Positions 24,701 to 35,316 are shown, counted from the first letter of the stretch. The stretch: DNA of 64,000 nt from Aphelidium insulamus (GCA_036784855.1 JAZDSV010000014.1:268942-332941); one strand, 5' to 3'. The notes: a model not told the origin generated them from the sequence alone. A program made the numbers and translations.

Positions 24701-25661
24701 AGAGACCCTTATCGACCACATTCTGGCTTTGTGCTTTGTAGTACGGGCATCGTGTCGGCTCATCTGTGCACACCCAAACATCACGCCACGGACTGGGGTG
24801 CCTGGACGCAGATGAATAATATGTACAAATTCGACATCTAACATAACGTACCAGTAGGGATAGTAGTCGCGCTCCTCGGGACACTCGAACCCATATCTGT
24901 CTTTGTTTCCGTTGGTATCCTGGCGCGTGTGGATGGCGGTGTCGCGGCCATTTAAATTCTGGTCCGCCACAAAGAGGCCCTTATTCCGTTCGCGCACAGA
25001 GCACTGATTCCAGTACTCGGGCGTCTCATGCTGACCGTACAGATCAAAGCTGGGGTTGCTGCGGTCATTCGGGATGCGGTCTGTGCGATTAGTTCAGCAG
25101 CATGAATTAACATGGAAAGAGAATGGCATACCAGTGGTCTTGCCATCACGCATTCCCTGCAGATCGGGATGGTCACCACATCCGTATTGTAGTACCATGT
25201 TGCAGTGCACTCGTGGATTGATGCCGCATCCGTGCTGGTTGGTCCATTCCACCTGCAGCTCGCTTCCCTCATAGAACTCCATTGTGCCTTCTCCGGCGCC
25301 TAGCGCAGTAACGACAGTGGTTAGTCAGTGGCTAGACGGGTTGCACATATCAAGGTCCGCACCTGGAATTGTCGGATCATAAGTGTTGGTCCCGGGTTGA
25401 AGACAGTTTGGAATGCACTTGTCCCCAACCTGGTAGCCAGAGTTGGCGTTGTTCTGCGAGTCGAACCTGGCAAGCGGCACGGTTAGACCAAATACACACA
25501 GACACCCAGTAACAGTGAGGCACTTGCAAGCGGCGGTTGTTGCGCACATTGTTCTGCTGCTCGTTCAGCTTGTTGTTGGAGCCACGCGGGTTCTGCAGAT
25601 AGGAGTCGGCGGCGGCGGAGGCGCACATCCATGCCACCAGTGCCACTCCACACACAATCAT
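21714..25661 (-). CDS. DD3-3-type ectodomain fused to an NADPH oxidase
   Basis: A predicted protein of roughly 1,150-1,200 residues. The N-terminus has a signal peptide (MIVCGVALVAWMCASAAADS), then a domain I recognise as Dictyostelium DD3-3-like: YLQNPRGSNNKLNEQQNNVR, FDSQNNANSGY, MEFYEGSELQVEWTNQHGCG, YGFECPEERDYYPYW, PSPWRDVWVCTDE, RLRYNISNFDYDG, YPAVEYDFVPTEIHATQGDY. A phase-0 intron after GMDWAT joins it to TGAIGGITAGGLVALGALAF, a membrane segment. The rest is a complete NOX/ferric reductase: haem-binding helices with HRLAAYIIGVSSILHITMHY and VHKLWIPIYALLWLHG, FAD motif EWHPFTITAAPEE, NADPH motifs ILVGAGIGVTPFISILKS and GVFLCGPNAIA, and the C-terminal KENF typical of NOX. No EF-hands. 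It should make superoxide outside the cell, next to its own ectodomain. Confidence 0.85.
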
Positions 25662-25839
25662 GGTCTTGGTGTGACTTGAAGCTGGATCAGACTGGTATAC
25701 GCAAGAGCAATTGACACACCGAAAGTGAAGAGACTATGTACACTCCCGAAGAGGAGGAAACCTTAACGCAAGCAGCCGCCGCCAAACAAACTTTTACCGC
25801 GGCGCCGCCTCTTGTTTGTTTTGGGCTGCGCCACACACA
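25662..25839. promoter_or_regulatory. divergent NOX-fusion/NTH1 promoter region
   Basis: A 178-bp gap between opposite start codons. It contains short purine-rich runs (GAAGAGGAGGAAACC) but no motif I can name. Shared regulation of an oxidant-producing oxidase and an oxidative-damage glycosylase is only a thought. Confidence 0.4.
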
Positions 25840-27061
25840 ATGAAAGCCGCTATGCAAACAATTCCGCTGCGTCGTTCGCCGAGGCGCGTCGTGTCGGCGC
25901 GCGTCGCTGCCAGATCTTCTATTACCGCGGCTGGATTGCCCGCTGCCGGTGCTGCATCGTTGGCGGGGGTGGCTGGGGTGGCTGGTGCCGAAGTTCAATC
26001 TTCATCCGCTGTGCTTGGATTGCCGGGTGCCACGACCGCCGACTCTGATGAGGTCTCCAAAGTCGCCAAAGTCATTGAATATGACGATGCCGGCGTGCAA
26101 AGCACGGACAAGCAGTTCACACCGCCCGCCAACTGGCGCTCCGTGTACGATAGGCTGCATGCATTTCGTTATGGCTTCGACTCGCCTCTGGGTCAAGCAC
26201 CAGTGGACACCATGGGCTGCGATAGACTTTCCAGGGCGGAAACGCTTGCTCCGCACGTGGGCCGCTTCCACATTCTGTGCGCCTTACTCTTGTCCTCGCA
26301 GACGCGTGACCAAGTGACGGCAGAGGCAATGCGCAGGCTGCACCACTTGATGGACGCCAGTGAAGCCCCGTCTGATGCGGCATTCAATGAATTCATGTCG
26401 TCCCTACGCGATGATACTCTAGCCAGCCAGCTGACTGTCGACACGGTGCTGTCCGTGTCGGTTGGCACTATCAACCGGTGCATCGCGGCGGTGGGCTTTC
26501 ACAACAAGAAGGCCCTGTATCTGCAACAAGTTGCGCGCATACTCGCCGACAGGTATCAAGGCGATATCCCCAAGACGGTTGATGAACTGCAAGCGCTACC
26601 CGGCATCGGTCCCAAGATGGCATACTTGACCATGCAGTCCGCGTGGGGCAAGTAGGTGAACACATTGTATATGTACAGGTATGAGAAGGAATGCATAATC
26701 TTATGTGTGTGGCAAAAGAAACTGCGGCATTGGAGTCGACACGCATGTCCATCGCATTAGTGCCCGACTAGGGTGGGTTCCGCGAGGCACGGAACGTCGC
26801 GGCCCGGAGGCGACACGCAAGGTACACAGGTGGCGGGGAGAGTGGTATGACTGTGCTGACGACAAACGCGCGCAGGCGTTGGAGGAGTGGCTGCCGCGCG
26901 AACTCTGGTCCGATATCAACCACATGCTCGTCGGGCTGGGCCAGCTGGTGTGCACTCCGCTACGGCCGAATTGTGCGCGCTGCGCCATCAATGACGTTTG
27001 TCCGTCTGCTGCTTCTGCTTCTTCTCGAAAGCGCAATGTGAATAAACTGGAACAGCATTAA
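25840..27061 (+). CDS. NTH1: endonuclease III-like DNA glycosylase/AP lyase
   Basis: Base-excision repair enzyme that removes oxidised pyrimidines and cuts the abasic site. The ATG at 25840 gives an Arg-rich N-terminus ([19 protein letters not shown]) that suggests mitochondrial as well as nuclear targeting. Catalytic features: [16 protein letters not shown], the helix-hairpin-helix LPGIGPKMA with the Schiff-base lysine, and [15 protein letters not shown] with the catalytic Asp. The 4Fe-4S cluster is complete: Cys-X6-Cys-X2-Cys-X5-Cys in [18 protein letters not shown]. Two introns (about 26653-26719 and 26821-26873). Its stop (27059-27061) is overlapped by the target duplication of a MITE, so that element supplies the 3' flank. 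Confidence 0.95.
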
Positions 27062-27067
27062 AGATAT

Positions 27068-27562
27068 TAAGGGTGGGCAACGAGATGAGACGTCTCGCGA
27101 GATTCGAGACGACACCGTGGCGACAAATCCTTACCGAGACGAGATCGAGCCAGAGCAATCCGTCTCGCGAGACGTCCGCCTCGTTACGGCTATATTACCA
27201 GTGAGTAAATTGCGACTGTGTGCTCGATTAAACCGTAGTAAACTGTATAAAACATGTCGTCTCGAGAAGTGCCAGCAGATTTAGCATGCGGTGATTGAAT
27301 AAACCGCTCTAGTCTGGCATCCGTTTAGTTCATTACACATGCAGGTCAAGATGTACGATCTATATAATGGGTTGAGCGATCAGCAATCAGAATGATTAAA
27401 CAGTAGTAAACTGTAATAAAACATGTCGTCTCGAGAATATATATGACCTGCCAGCAGATTTAGCATGCGGTGATTGAATAAACCGAGACCAGACGAGAAA
27501 TTTGAGGCGAGACATGATAATACGGCCATTTTTCTCGCGAGACGTCTCGATGCCCACCCTTA
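27068..27562. mobile_element. hAT-type MITE, 495 bp
   Basis: A non-autonomous DNA transposon. The ends are inverted repeats beginning TAAGGGTGGGCA on the left and finishing TGCCCACCCTTA on the right. Both ends continue inward with GAGACGTCTCGCGAGA-like text, so the terminal repeats are themselves rich in palindromes. The 8-bp sequence AAAGATAT flanks it at 27060-27067 and 27563-27570. Length and target duplication fit the hAT superfamily. It has no coding capacity. The interior carries a tandemly spaced direct repeat (see separate entry). The perfect target duplication suggests a fairly recent insertion. Confidence 0.88.
27226..27486. repeat. internal direct repeat of the MITE
   Basis: Two copies of an approximately 80-95 bp unit at 27226-27306 and 27394-27486. 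Both start GATTAAAC.GTAGTAAACTG, contain ACATGTCGTCTCGAGAA, and end TGCGGTGATTGAATAAACCG. The second copy has about 12 extra bases in the middle. The element therefore grew by internal duplication. Confidence 0.85.
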
Positions 27563-27625
27563 AAAGATATTTACGGTAAATTTAACTATATATGTATATA
27601 TCTATATAACTGTCTAATAACTGGT

Positions 27626-28687
27626 CTAGTAGTGATGCTTGGGGAGGAATTCGCGCTGCTCAGGTGTCAGATCTTCTGCTGCCACGACGACCGGCCCGTC
27701 TTCATCGTCACTTTCATTATTGTAGGACACATGTTCTTGGTCCACGCCAGCCGTGGTACCAACAGATCTGGCCTCGGCCGCCAAGTCCCAATTGCACTCG
27801 GAGTGCCGCAGACTGTCTGCCAACTGGAGCATCTGATCCACTAGTTGATGCTGCAACGTTGATTTATCTGCATTGCTGCCCGCTAGTCGCTGATGTACAT
27901 TGGAATGGCTGCCTTTGCCGTCTGCACCTTCAGTGCCGACAATGATGGCAAATAGGTGTTTGACACAGCTGCGGATAAAACTGTCGGCCAGGAAACAGTC
28001 GTGCAGGAAATCTGGCGGCAAGTACGCCAGCTGACACCGCAGTGTCTCGATGAACTGGGAGAAGAGAGCGTGCATGTCTGCTGCCTTCGCGGCGTCGACA
28101 GAGTGGCAGAGCAGATGCATCAGCGCTTTCCACTGCTCAAACCCCTCAAAGTTGTACGCGCACAGCACCACCACGAATACCAGCTGGAATTCGGCGATCA
28201 GCTGCCGTGCATCTGCGCACAGTTGTGTCAGCCAGGGCAAAAAGGAGCGAGGCATGAAGCAGGTAACAAATCGGCAGTCACTTGCCGTTGTTCAGGAACT
28301 CGGCAATGGTGTGCCGCAGCAGCCAAGACTTGTCGCGACTGTGCTGCGACCGGGTTTCGCCCACCGCATCCGCCGGGAAGGAGCGCTTGAGTGGCAGCGG
28401 GACAAAGTGGAGCCTGATGTTGGCGTTTGCCTCATTCTGCAGCTCCAGGCCAGACTCGTCGGGAATCGTGGATGGCATCATGCTGGTCAGCGGGTGGATG
28501 AAGTCCAGCTGCGGTGCCATGCCGCGCACGGGTGGCAGCACGCGTGTCAGTGTCTCCTGCGTGATGGCGCTAGTGAGCGTCTGCCACCTGTCGACAACAG
28601 CGGTGCTTTGCCCATCAGCAGCTAGTGGATAAGGCGCAAGGGAGGCATCCATGCTGCACAGGTCTGCCAGCAAGAGTGTCAGTGGCA

Positions 28688-28728
<41 letters not shown>

Positions 28729-29166
28729 TGCCTACATACTTGGCCTGTAGCGCTCAAAGTCGGCGTCAATATCGGCATAGGAGCGGCTGCACTCCACAAC
28801 CATCACGTCCTCCACGTCCGGGTCCCAACGCACCACCAGCACCTCGCGCGGGCGGTAAAAGTGAAAGAAGCCCGACCGCTGCCCAGACCGACCGACCAGA
28901 CTACATATGCAGCAGCACCGTCAGTAGGTGAGCATATGCGCACGCGTCACGCACTTGAAGTGGAAGAAGTGCAGCCCCGGCGGTACCAGCTTCATGCCGC
29001 GGAATCGTGTCGCGTCCACGGTCCACGCGTGCAGGTCCACGCCGAATTCCAGTGCGGTGGGTTGCGCACTGGCAGGCACGTTCCCCGCGCCCAGTGTGCC
29101 GGCCGTATCGGCTCCTAGCACGATGAGGAACGCGCCCGACTCCCAGCGCTGCATGATCTCGGTCAT
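27626..29166 (-). CDS. AAR2: AAR2 splicing factor homologue
   Basis: Assembly chaperone of the U5 snRNP that holds PRP8 before BRR2 binds. The first exon reads GAFLIVLGADTAG, EFGVDLHAWTVDATRFRGMK and LVPPGLHFFHF, the classic AAR2 N-terminal beta domain. The next exon includes WDPDVED and SRSYADIDADFERYRP. The exon at about 28278-28670 has LDFIHPLTSMMPSTI and KSWLLRHTIAEFLN. The C-terminal exon (IAEFQLVFVVVLCAYNFEGF, EQWKALMHLLCHS) is the helical AAR2 domain. It ends in an acidic stretch and PEQREFLPKHHY. The ATG at 29166 (MTEIMQRWESGAF) is the best start. Introns include one with a CA tract. Confidence 0.88.
28689..28727. repeat. (AC)n microsatellite in an AAR2 intron
   Basis: About 39 bp of CA dinucleotides within the intron between the second and third AAR2 exons. 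Confidence 0.9.
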
Positions 29167-29303
29167 GGCAGCGATGTTACTGTCAGCTCCGCGAACAGAC
29201 GACACCAGTGCTTACATGCAGCATAGATATGTTTCCACAGACAGGCAGATCGGCAGGCAGGCAGGCAGATAGACAGGCGGGCGGGCACAGCGGCTTCTAC
29301 TAT

Positions 29304-30702
29304 TTATTGGCGACAGGTGGCGAGGATGGCGGCCGCTCCTCTCGCACACAAATCTTCGGCCGCCCGTATGCCAAGCTGTTCGGCCAGCGCCAATGCTTCG
29401 GCGTCAGATGTTTCGGCGGGGATAGCAGTGCGGCAACTGACCGTCAGCGCCGCCACGCCATCCACGCTGCACACTATAGCATCCAGCTGGAGAGTGTTCT
29501 TCCGTCCGCTATGGTCTTGACCGCGGTTGCCGGTATTGCTCGCAGCGGCGGGCAGCGCGCAAGTCTCGGGCGACGACGATGGGTATGTATGTGTGTGTGT
29601 GTGTGTGTATGTGTGTGTATGTATGTATGTATGTGTGTGTATGTGTATGTGTGTATGTATGTGTGTATGTATGTATGTATGTATGTGTATGTATGTATGT
29701 ATGTATGTATGTATGTATGTATGTATGTATGTATGTATGTATGTATGTATGTATGTATGTATGTATGTGTATGTATGTATGTATGTGTGTATGTATGTAT
29801 GTGTATGTATGTATGTATGTATGTATGTATGTCTATATGTATGTATGTATGTACCTTGCCCCATTGTATGTATGTGTATATATATAATGTCTATAGCTGT
29901 GTGTATATGCATACAAACAGATATATATATATGTATGTAGTGTATCTCACCGCCAAACGGGTCAAGCCTCTCCGACACGCGATGAGTCCATCCCATGCGC
30001 TCCATTCCAGCATGTGCCAGCACCAGTGCAGCATACTCACCTTCGCCGGCATCCAACTTTCCCAGACGAGTGTTCAAATTGCCTCTCTATCCGAGTGTGA
30101 ACTGCACGCTGAAGTGCTGGGATCATAGTATCACGGCATACAATGTCGCGAAAGCACAGCTGCGGATAGAGACGTTTCAATTGGGCGGCGCGACGCACGC
30201 TGCTCGTGCCAACGTGGCTCCCGGTTGGCAGATCTTTCAAGCCGGTGAACTTGGAATGCTCACGCAGCACCACGCAGTCGGCCGGGTCAGCGCGTTCCAA
30301 TATGGCGCCGATTCCTACATGATATGCAAGTTACTATACTACACAAATAGTGAACACCACATCGACGTACGCAAGCCATCGGGCAGAGTGGTGGGCAAGT
30401 CCTTCAGACTGTGCACCACAAAGTCCACGCGGCCATCCAGCAGCGCTACCTCCAGCTCCTTTGTGAATAGAGCTTTGGCGCCTATTTGATGCAGAGGCTG
30501 AGCGATATTCTCGTCGCCTATGTGCGCGTTATCGCATTAAGGTAACACCCTATCCTATACAAGTGCCGGGTGTACCCGCGGTGGACATGGCCACAATGCT
30601 GTACTCTTGAGTGGCATCTAGCGCACGCAGTCTGTCAATAACGAAGCGGGTCTGCGTAATTGCCAGCTCCGACTTGCGCGAGCCAACGTTTATCGTCGCC
30701 AT
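29304..30702 (-). CDS. HMBS: porphobilinogen deaminase (hydroxymethylbilane synthase), internally altered
   Basis: Haem-pathway enzyme that joins four porphobilinogens. It starts at 30702 with [18 protein letters not shown], then [57 protein letters not shown], and across an intron [20 protein letters not shown] and [17 protein letters not shown]. The C-terminal domain begins with TCALPAA, matching the Cys that carries the dipyrromethane cofactor, and ends [16 protein letters not shown]. About 50 residues expected between these parts (the GQGAL.IE region) are not found. Instead the frame runs through MGQG and a long Tyr-Ile-His-Thr repeat encoded by a TATG microsatellite. This is either damage, an unusual intron, or a misassembly. 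Confidence 0.85.
29583..29852. repeat. (TATG)n tetranucleotide repeat, about 270 bp
   Basis: Long, nearly perfect GTAT tetranucleotide array with GTGT interruptions at its left end, inside the porphobilinogen deaminase gene. On the minus strand it stays open in all frames and would read Tyr-Ile-His-Thr. A shorter TA-rich segment follows to about 29935. Confidence 0.95.
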
Positions 30703-30778
30703 TGATTATGGATGTCTGTCTGCTTACCTTGTCCTTATACACAGACACACACACACAGACACACACACAGACAATACG
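30703..30778. promoter_or_regulatory. 76-bp divergent HMBS/PAP spacer with CA repeat
   Basis: All of the DNA between the two opposite starts. Half of it is a CA-rich tract (30740-30773) interrupted by CAGA units. It must hold, or overlap, both promoters. Confidence 0.45.
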
Positions 30779-32952
30779 ATGCAGATGCCGCCGCCGCTTG
30801 GCGTCACACCCCCAATATCTGTTGCTGGGCCGAGCGCGCGTGACCTTGAGCTGTCTACGTCCCTGATGGAATGCCTACGAGATTTTGGTGTATTTGAGGG
30901 TGAAGATGAGGCGCGGACGCGGTACGTGGCGACGGCTAAGAGGGTTTTTGACCGCAGCTAATGCCATCGCGCCACTTGCAGCGAACGGGTCCTGTCGAGG
31001 CTTAACCAGATGGTCAAGCAGTTTGTGCGACGTCGCGCGCTGGCCAAAAATCTGCCAGAGGTTATCGCCGACGAGGCTGGTGGCAAGATTTTCACCTTTG
31101 GATCGTACAGGCTGGGCGTTCATGGAGCCGGTATGTATTGAAGTGTATCTATACCTATATCTATATAGATATAGATATAGATATTGATATATAGAATACG
31201 TTCTCTGTAACATTATGCAGGTGCCGATATTGATACTCTTTGTGTGGTTCCCAAGTTTGTTTCGCGCGAAGACTTCTTCTCCGACTTTTGCCAGAGCCTG
31301 AGTGCCGTGACAGAGATCTCGGAACTGACCCCTGTGCCCGACGCTTACGTGCCACTGGTCAAGATCTGCTTCTCGGGCATTCAAATCGATCTGGTGATGG
31401 CGCAACTGAACTTATCATCCATACCCGACACGCTGGAACTGCTGGATGACAATTTGTTGAAGGACTTGGATGACCGATGTGTGCGCAGTCTGAATGGTTA
31501 GTGTGTATGCACTCTTATGGATACCATACATACATATATACATTATGTAATACAGGTTCCCGAGTCACTGACGAGATTCTGCGCCTGGTTCCCAATATTC
31601 CCGTATTTCGCACGGCGCTACGTGCTATCAAGCTGTGGGCAAAGCAGCGTGCAATATACGCCAATGTGCTGGGATTCCTCGGCGGCGTGGCGTATGCCAT
31701 TACTGTGGCGCGCGTGTGTCAATTGTATCCATGCGCGTCGGATTCGATGATTGTGGCCAAATACTTTTCCATCATTGGACACTGGCCGTGGTCTGCGGAG
31801 AAACCCGTGCTGCTTAAAGATATCGTGGATCGCCGGTGGAGATTCCGCGTCTGGAACCCAAAGACAAACCCGTCTGACCGCGCCAATCGGATGCCTATAA
31901 TCACGCCGGCATACCCGGGAATGTGTTCCACCTACAACGTGAGCCAGTCCACGCTCAAGATTATGACCGCGGAGATGCTTCGAGGCGAGGAGGTGTGTCG
32001 TCGTATAATGGACGGGACTGCAAAATGGAGCGAGCTGTTTGAGCCTCACCGGTTTTTCAGCCGGTACAAAAACTACCTGCAAGTGGTGGCGTCCGCCAAC
32101 GGAGACCAGGCGCACAAGATGTGGAGCGGCTTTGTGGAGTCCAGGTTGCGTCAACTTGTTGCCAAGTTGGAGTATTTCGACGTTTTCAACGCGGTGCACC
32201 CATTCATCCGTGGATTCGAGTCCAAGAAGCCAATGTCGGTCGTCACCGCTGCTGGATCTTCGGTTAATGATGGAAATACTCCCGAAGATTCAAAGAAGAG
32301 TGTAGAGTTGCCGACGACTTGCAACACCGACATCAAGGCAGACATTGACTCGTCAACCACACCAATATCCGCGCAAGTAGATAGCGAGGTTGCAAGTGCA
32401 GACAATGCCGCGAACGACGAGCCGTCCACTAGCCTGCCACAATTCACGTATTCTACTACATTTTACATTGGCCTGGATATCATTAAACTGGCTGGGGCGC
32501 AAAAGTATGATCTTCGCTCGCAGGCACTAGAGTTTACAAATTTGTGCAAAGAGTGGCCTGGCTTTGATTGCTCTGCCGGAATGGATGTTCGCATACGCTC
32601 TGTCAAACGGTATACTTATATACATATAATATATATCTATATATATATATATATATATACTTATCTGTATATTTGTTTGTGTGTCTACTGTCTTGATGCT
32701 ATTTTACATTGATTCGTCTTAATATAGTTGGCTTCTTATTTTACATTGATTGTCTTAATATAGTTGGCTTCTTATCCGTTATTCTACCACTAATTCATGG
32801 TCCACGCCAGGTCAAAACTACCGGCCGAAGTCACCGGCACCAGCATCCAGCCTGAGAAGGAGGAAGCCGGCACACCACAAACAGGGTCCAAACTCAAGGC
32901 AGATGTTGTGGAGGCGGACGGTGTTAAGCGGCAAAAGAAAGAAAATAAATGA
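30779..32952 (+). CDS. PAP: nuclear poly(A) polymerase
   Basis: Adds poly(A) to cleaved pre-mRNA. Starts MQMPPPLGVTPPISV, like animal and yeast enzymes. The nucleotidyltransferase signature is split by an intron: IFTFGSYRLGVHGAG then ADIDTLCVVPKFVSREDFF, with the two catalytic Asp; the third is in FSGIQIDLVMAQL. The central domain has SRVTDEILRLVPN, LRAIKLWAKQRAIYANVLGF, GGVAYAITVARVCQLYP and MPIITPAYPGMCSTYNVSQS. The RNA-binding domain contains HRFFSRYKNYLQV. A Ser/Asp-rich insertion (about 32250-32440) interrupts that domain. The short basic tail (KRQKKENK) can serve as a nuclear signal. Stop 32950-32952, only 20 bp before the next start on the same strand. Confidence 0.95.
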
Positions 32953-32972
32953 CCATACGCGTAAATGTGCTT

Positions 32973-35002
32973 ATGGAAGAGTGGCCTCCGCCTCAAGGCG
33001 CGGCTGCCAGCACATGCCAGCTGATGCGCGAATGGGTGCGTACAGCCCACTTGTCCAGTACACACACACGCGTGCACATTGCTAATGCTGCGCTGCAGCG
33101 TCTGAATCTGGCTTGTGCTGCGACGGTGGGCAATGGGGCGGCGGCGCGACAACTACTCTTTCTGGCGCTGGGAAATTGCATTCACGTCCACGTCACCGAG
33201 GCTTTGGACGTCTTGCTGTCACCCCGATGGCCGGCTGTCCCAGATATAACGCTGTTGCACCCTAGGCCCATTCAACCGCCGCCACAGCAAGCCACTGACC
33301 ATTCGGCAAGTGTACTCCCCATATGTCGTCAATACTCATGGGTAAATGCGCACAGCGAGCCCCCTTCAATGCCATCAAAATCGGCTGGCTAGGAGAAGCT
33401 CAAGTACTGCTAGCAGTGGATGACGCGGGACAAGTCATGTACGCTTATACAAGTTTTGGCTTATAGATGTTGGTATTTATCTTCAGTGTCTGGTTCGTGG
33501 AGACGTTGACTACACGTGCGCCCCTCATACTCGAGAGTCATGGCAGTGGGTGGTGCGTGGATGCCCACGGACCGCGGCGCATTCTCGCCTGTGGCACCAA
33601 CGATCACGTGGTGACAGTGTGGAATCTGGCCGCTGACACTGATGGCGCTGGTGGCATCGACCTGTTGGGACACCAGCACAACATTCCCTGTGTAGGCACG
33701 CTCATCGCGAGTGATCTGCGCCTTGATGTTAATGCAGAGTTGTAGCCATCAGCCCATGCGGAGATCTCATTGCGTCCGTGTCGGTAGACGGTTCGCTGCG
33801 TGTCTGGCGGTGGGAGACTGCGCAGTGCATACACGCCGAGTTGTTGTCACCGGAGCCGCAGACTAGTGTTTCCGGCTGGTATGTATGGTCGTGCACTGCA
33901 ATTGTGGCAGCACCAAACATCTCTTTACCGCGGTAGGGGATGGACGGTGCAGTTTGTGCGCAAGGATAGTTGTCCCCTGGTTGGTGAGGGCGATGGTGGT
34001 ACAGTTCTGGAGCCGGCTATCAATACTTCCCCGAAAAAAAGTGTTGAGCGACAAAGTGGCGATGGCTCGAGGCTGGTGCAGAGGCTGGTGCGGTTCTTGC
34101 GAACCGAGAGTCAACTGCAGGCACCATGGATGTCGGAGACTCCAAGAGTCATGGAGACGTATGGCATTCAGGGTTTGAATCGCTCGCAAGATCACCTGGC
34201 TGATGAGAACGACTTATTGTCGGACTCTGATTCAGCCGGCATTCTTGGACGTGCAGGGGAAGTGGCTCGCCTACCGCCAGAGTTCAAGGGATATGAGGAT
34301 ACCGCGGCTTCCAGTAGTCATGCGTCACCGTACTTGATATTGTGCAGCACACAACGCGACATTCATCTCTACGATCCGTGGTTGGCCTTGTCCCCAGTAC
34401 TGAACCCGTTGCTGTCTACGAGGTTGGCCTCCCTCTTGGATGCCTCGGTGAACATGCAACCGGTTGTGGCGCACTCGTTCGCCGAGTCGACGAGTTTGAC
34501 CGATTCAATTAGTCAAATGTCTGACTGCTCGAATCGAGTGGTGGTGTTTACATCGTCGGTTCCTCATCCGCTGTACTGCCGTCACCCAGCACCGCTGTCG
34601 CATGAGGAACGTGCAATGCGGTGTCATCGTATTCTACACAATCCACACAGTCGGATAGCATTTGCATTCCCCATCATGTCTAACAACCCGTCTCCATCGC
34701 ACAACTGTCTCTGCTCCCGGCGATTGTTGGAGTTGACGGGGCTACTTGTGTTTGCCGATCAAGGTGGCCAGGCCATGCTGATTCGAATTGTGCGCACTGC
34801 CGGCAAAGATGTGTATAGTTTGGTACGCGAATGTTATTTGCCAAGCGACTTGCCGCCATGCTCGCCGCTTGCTGCCGTGTTTTGCACACACTGCTGCACC
34901 ATGGACAGTGCACCGGCATGGAGGCTCTATCTATTGTACTTGTCGGGACACATGTCTTGCTTCGAGATGGTATCTGATAGTTCAAACAACTTGTGCATGT
35001 GA
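32973..35002 (+). CDS. CRT10-like WD-repeat protein
   Basis: A multi-exon protein with WD40-like repeats: GPRRILACGTNDHVVTVWNL, then LLGHQHNIPCV, then after a short intron VAISPCGDLIASVSVDGSLR with VWRWETAQC. The motif 'GHQHNIPC' followed by a repeat, the later GWTVQFVRKDSC, and a C-terminal half ending in WRLYLLYLSGHMSCFEM match what I remember of the fungal CRT10 family, implicated in ribonucleotide reductase control. The long final exon has acidic and Ser-rich stretches (LADENDLLSDSDSAG). Start at 32973 is favoured over the ATG that overlaps the PAP stop. Small introns with imperfect junctions make the 5' model uncertain. A plain WD-repeat scaffold is the alternative. Confidence 0.55.
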
Positions 35003-35316
35003 AGCATGAATATAGAAATTTTAGTTTTGAGCTCCAGTGGAACTTGTACTTGGAGTGACTGACGTAAGTGAGGTTAGGTATTTCTGATGTGCTGCATTGT
35101 AATGCAATTTTAGCGCGTAGCAGAGGCACCATCATTCATTCAGGCAGGCTATTATCCACGTACATATAATGTATTTTAAGAAACTTCAATCATTGTCATT
35201 GGCGTGAAATAGCGCCACCTTATCGCAAATCACGATGGCAACAAATCAAAAAAAAACTTGCCAGTCGTCAAGGATTCGGCGGCAGTGCACTGGGCGTTCA
35301 TAACACGCAGCCTCCA

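Noticed and set aside
29583-29852. CRISPR-like or tandem protein repeat array
   Set aside because: A plain tetranucleotide microsatellite with no spacers.
29208-30128. Long plus-strand frame with Tyr-Val-Cys-Met repeats
   Set aside because: It is the translation of the TATG microsatellite and antisense of porphobilinogen deaminase.
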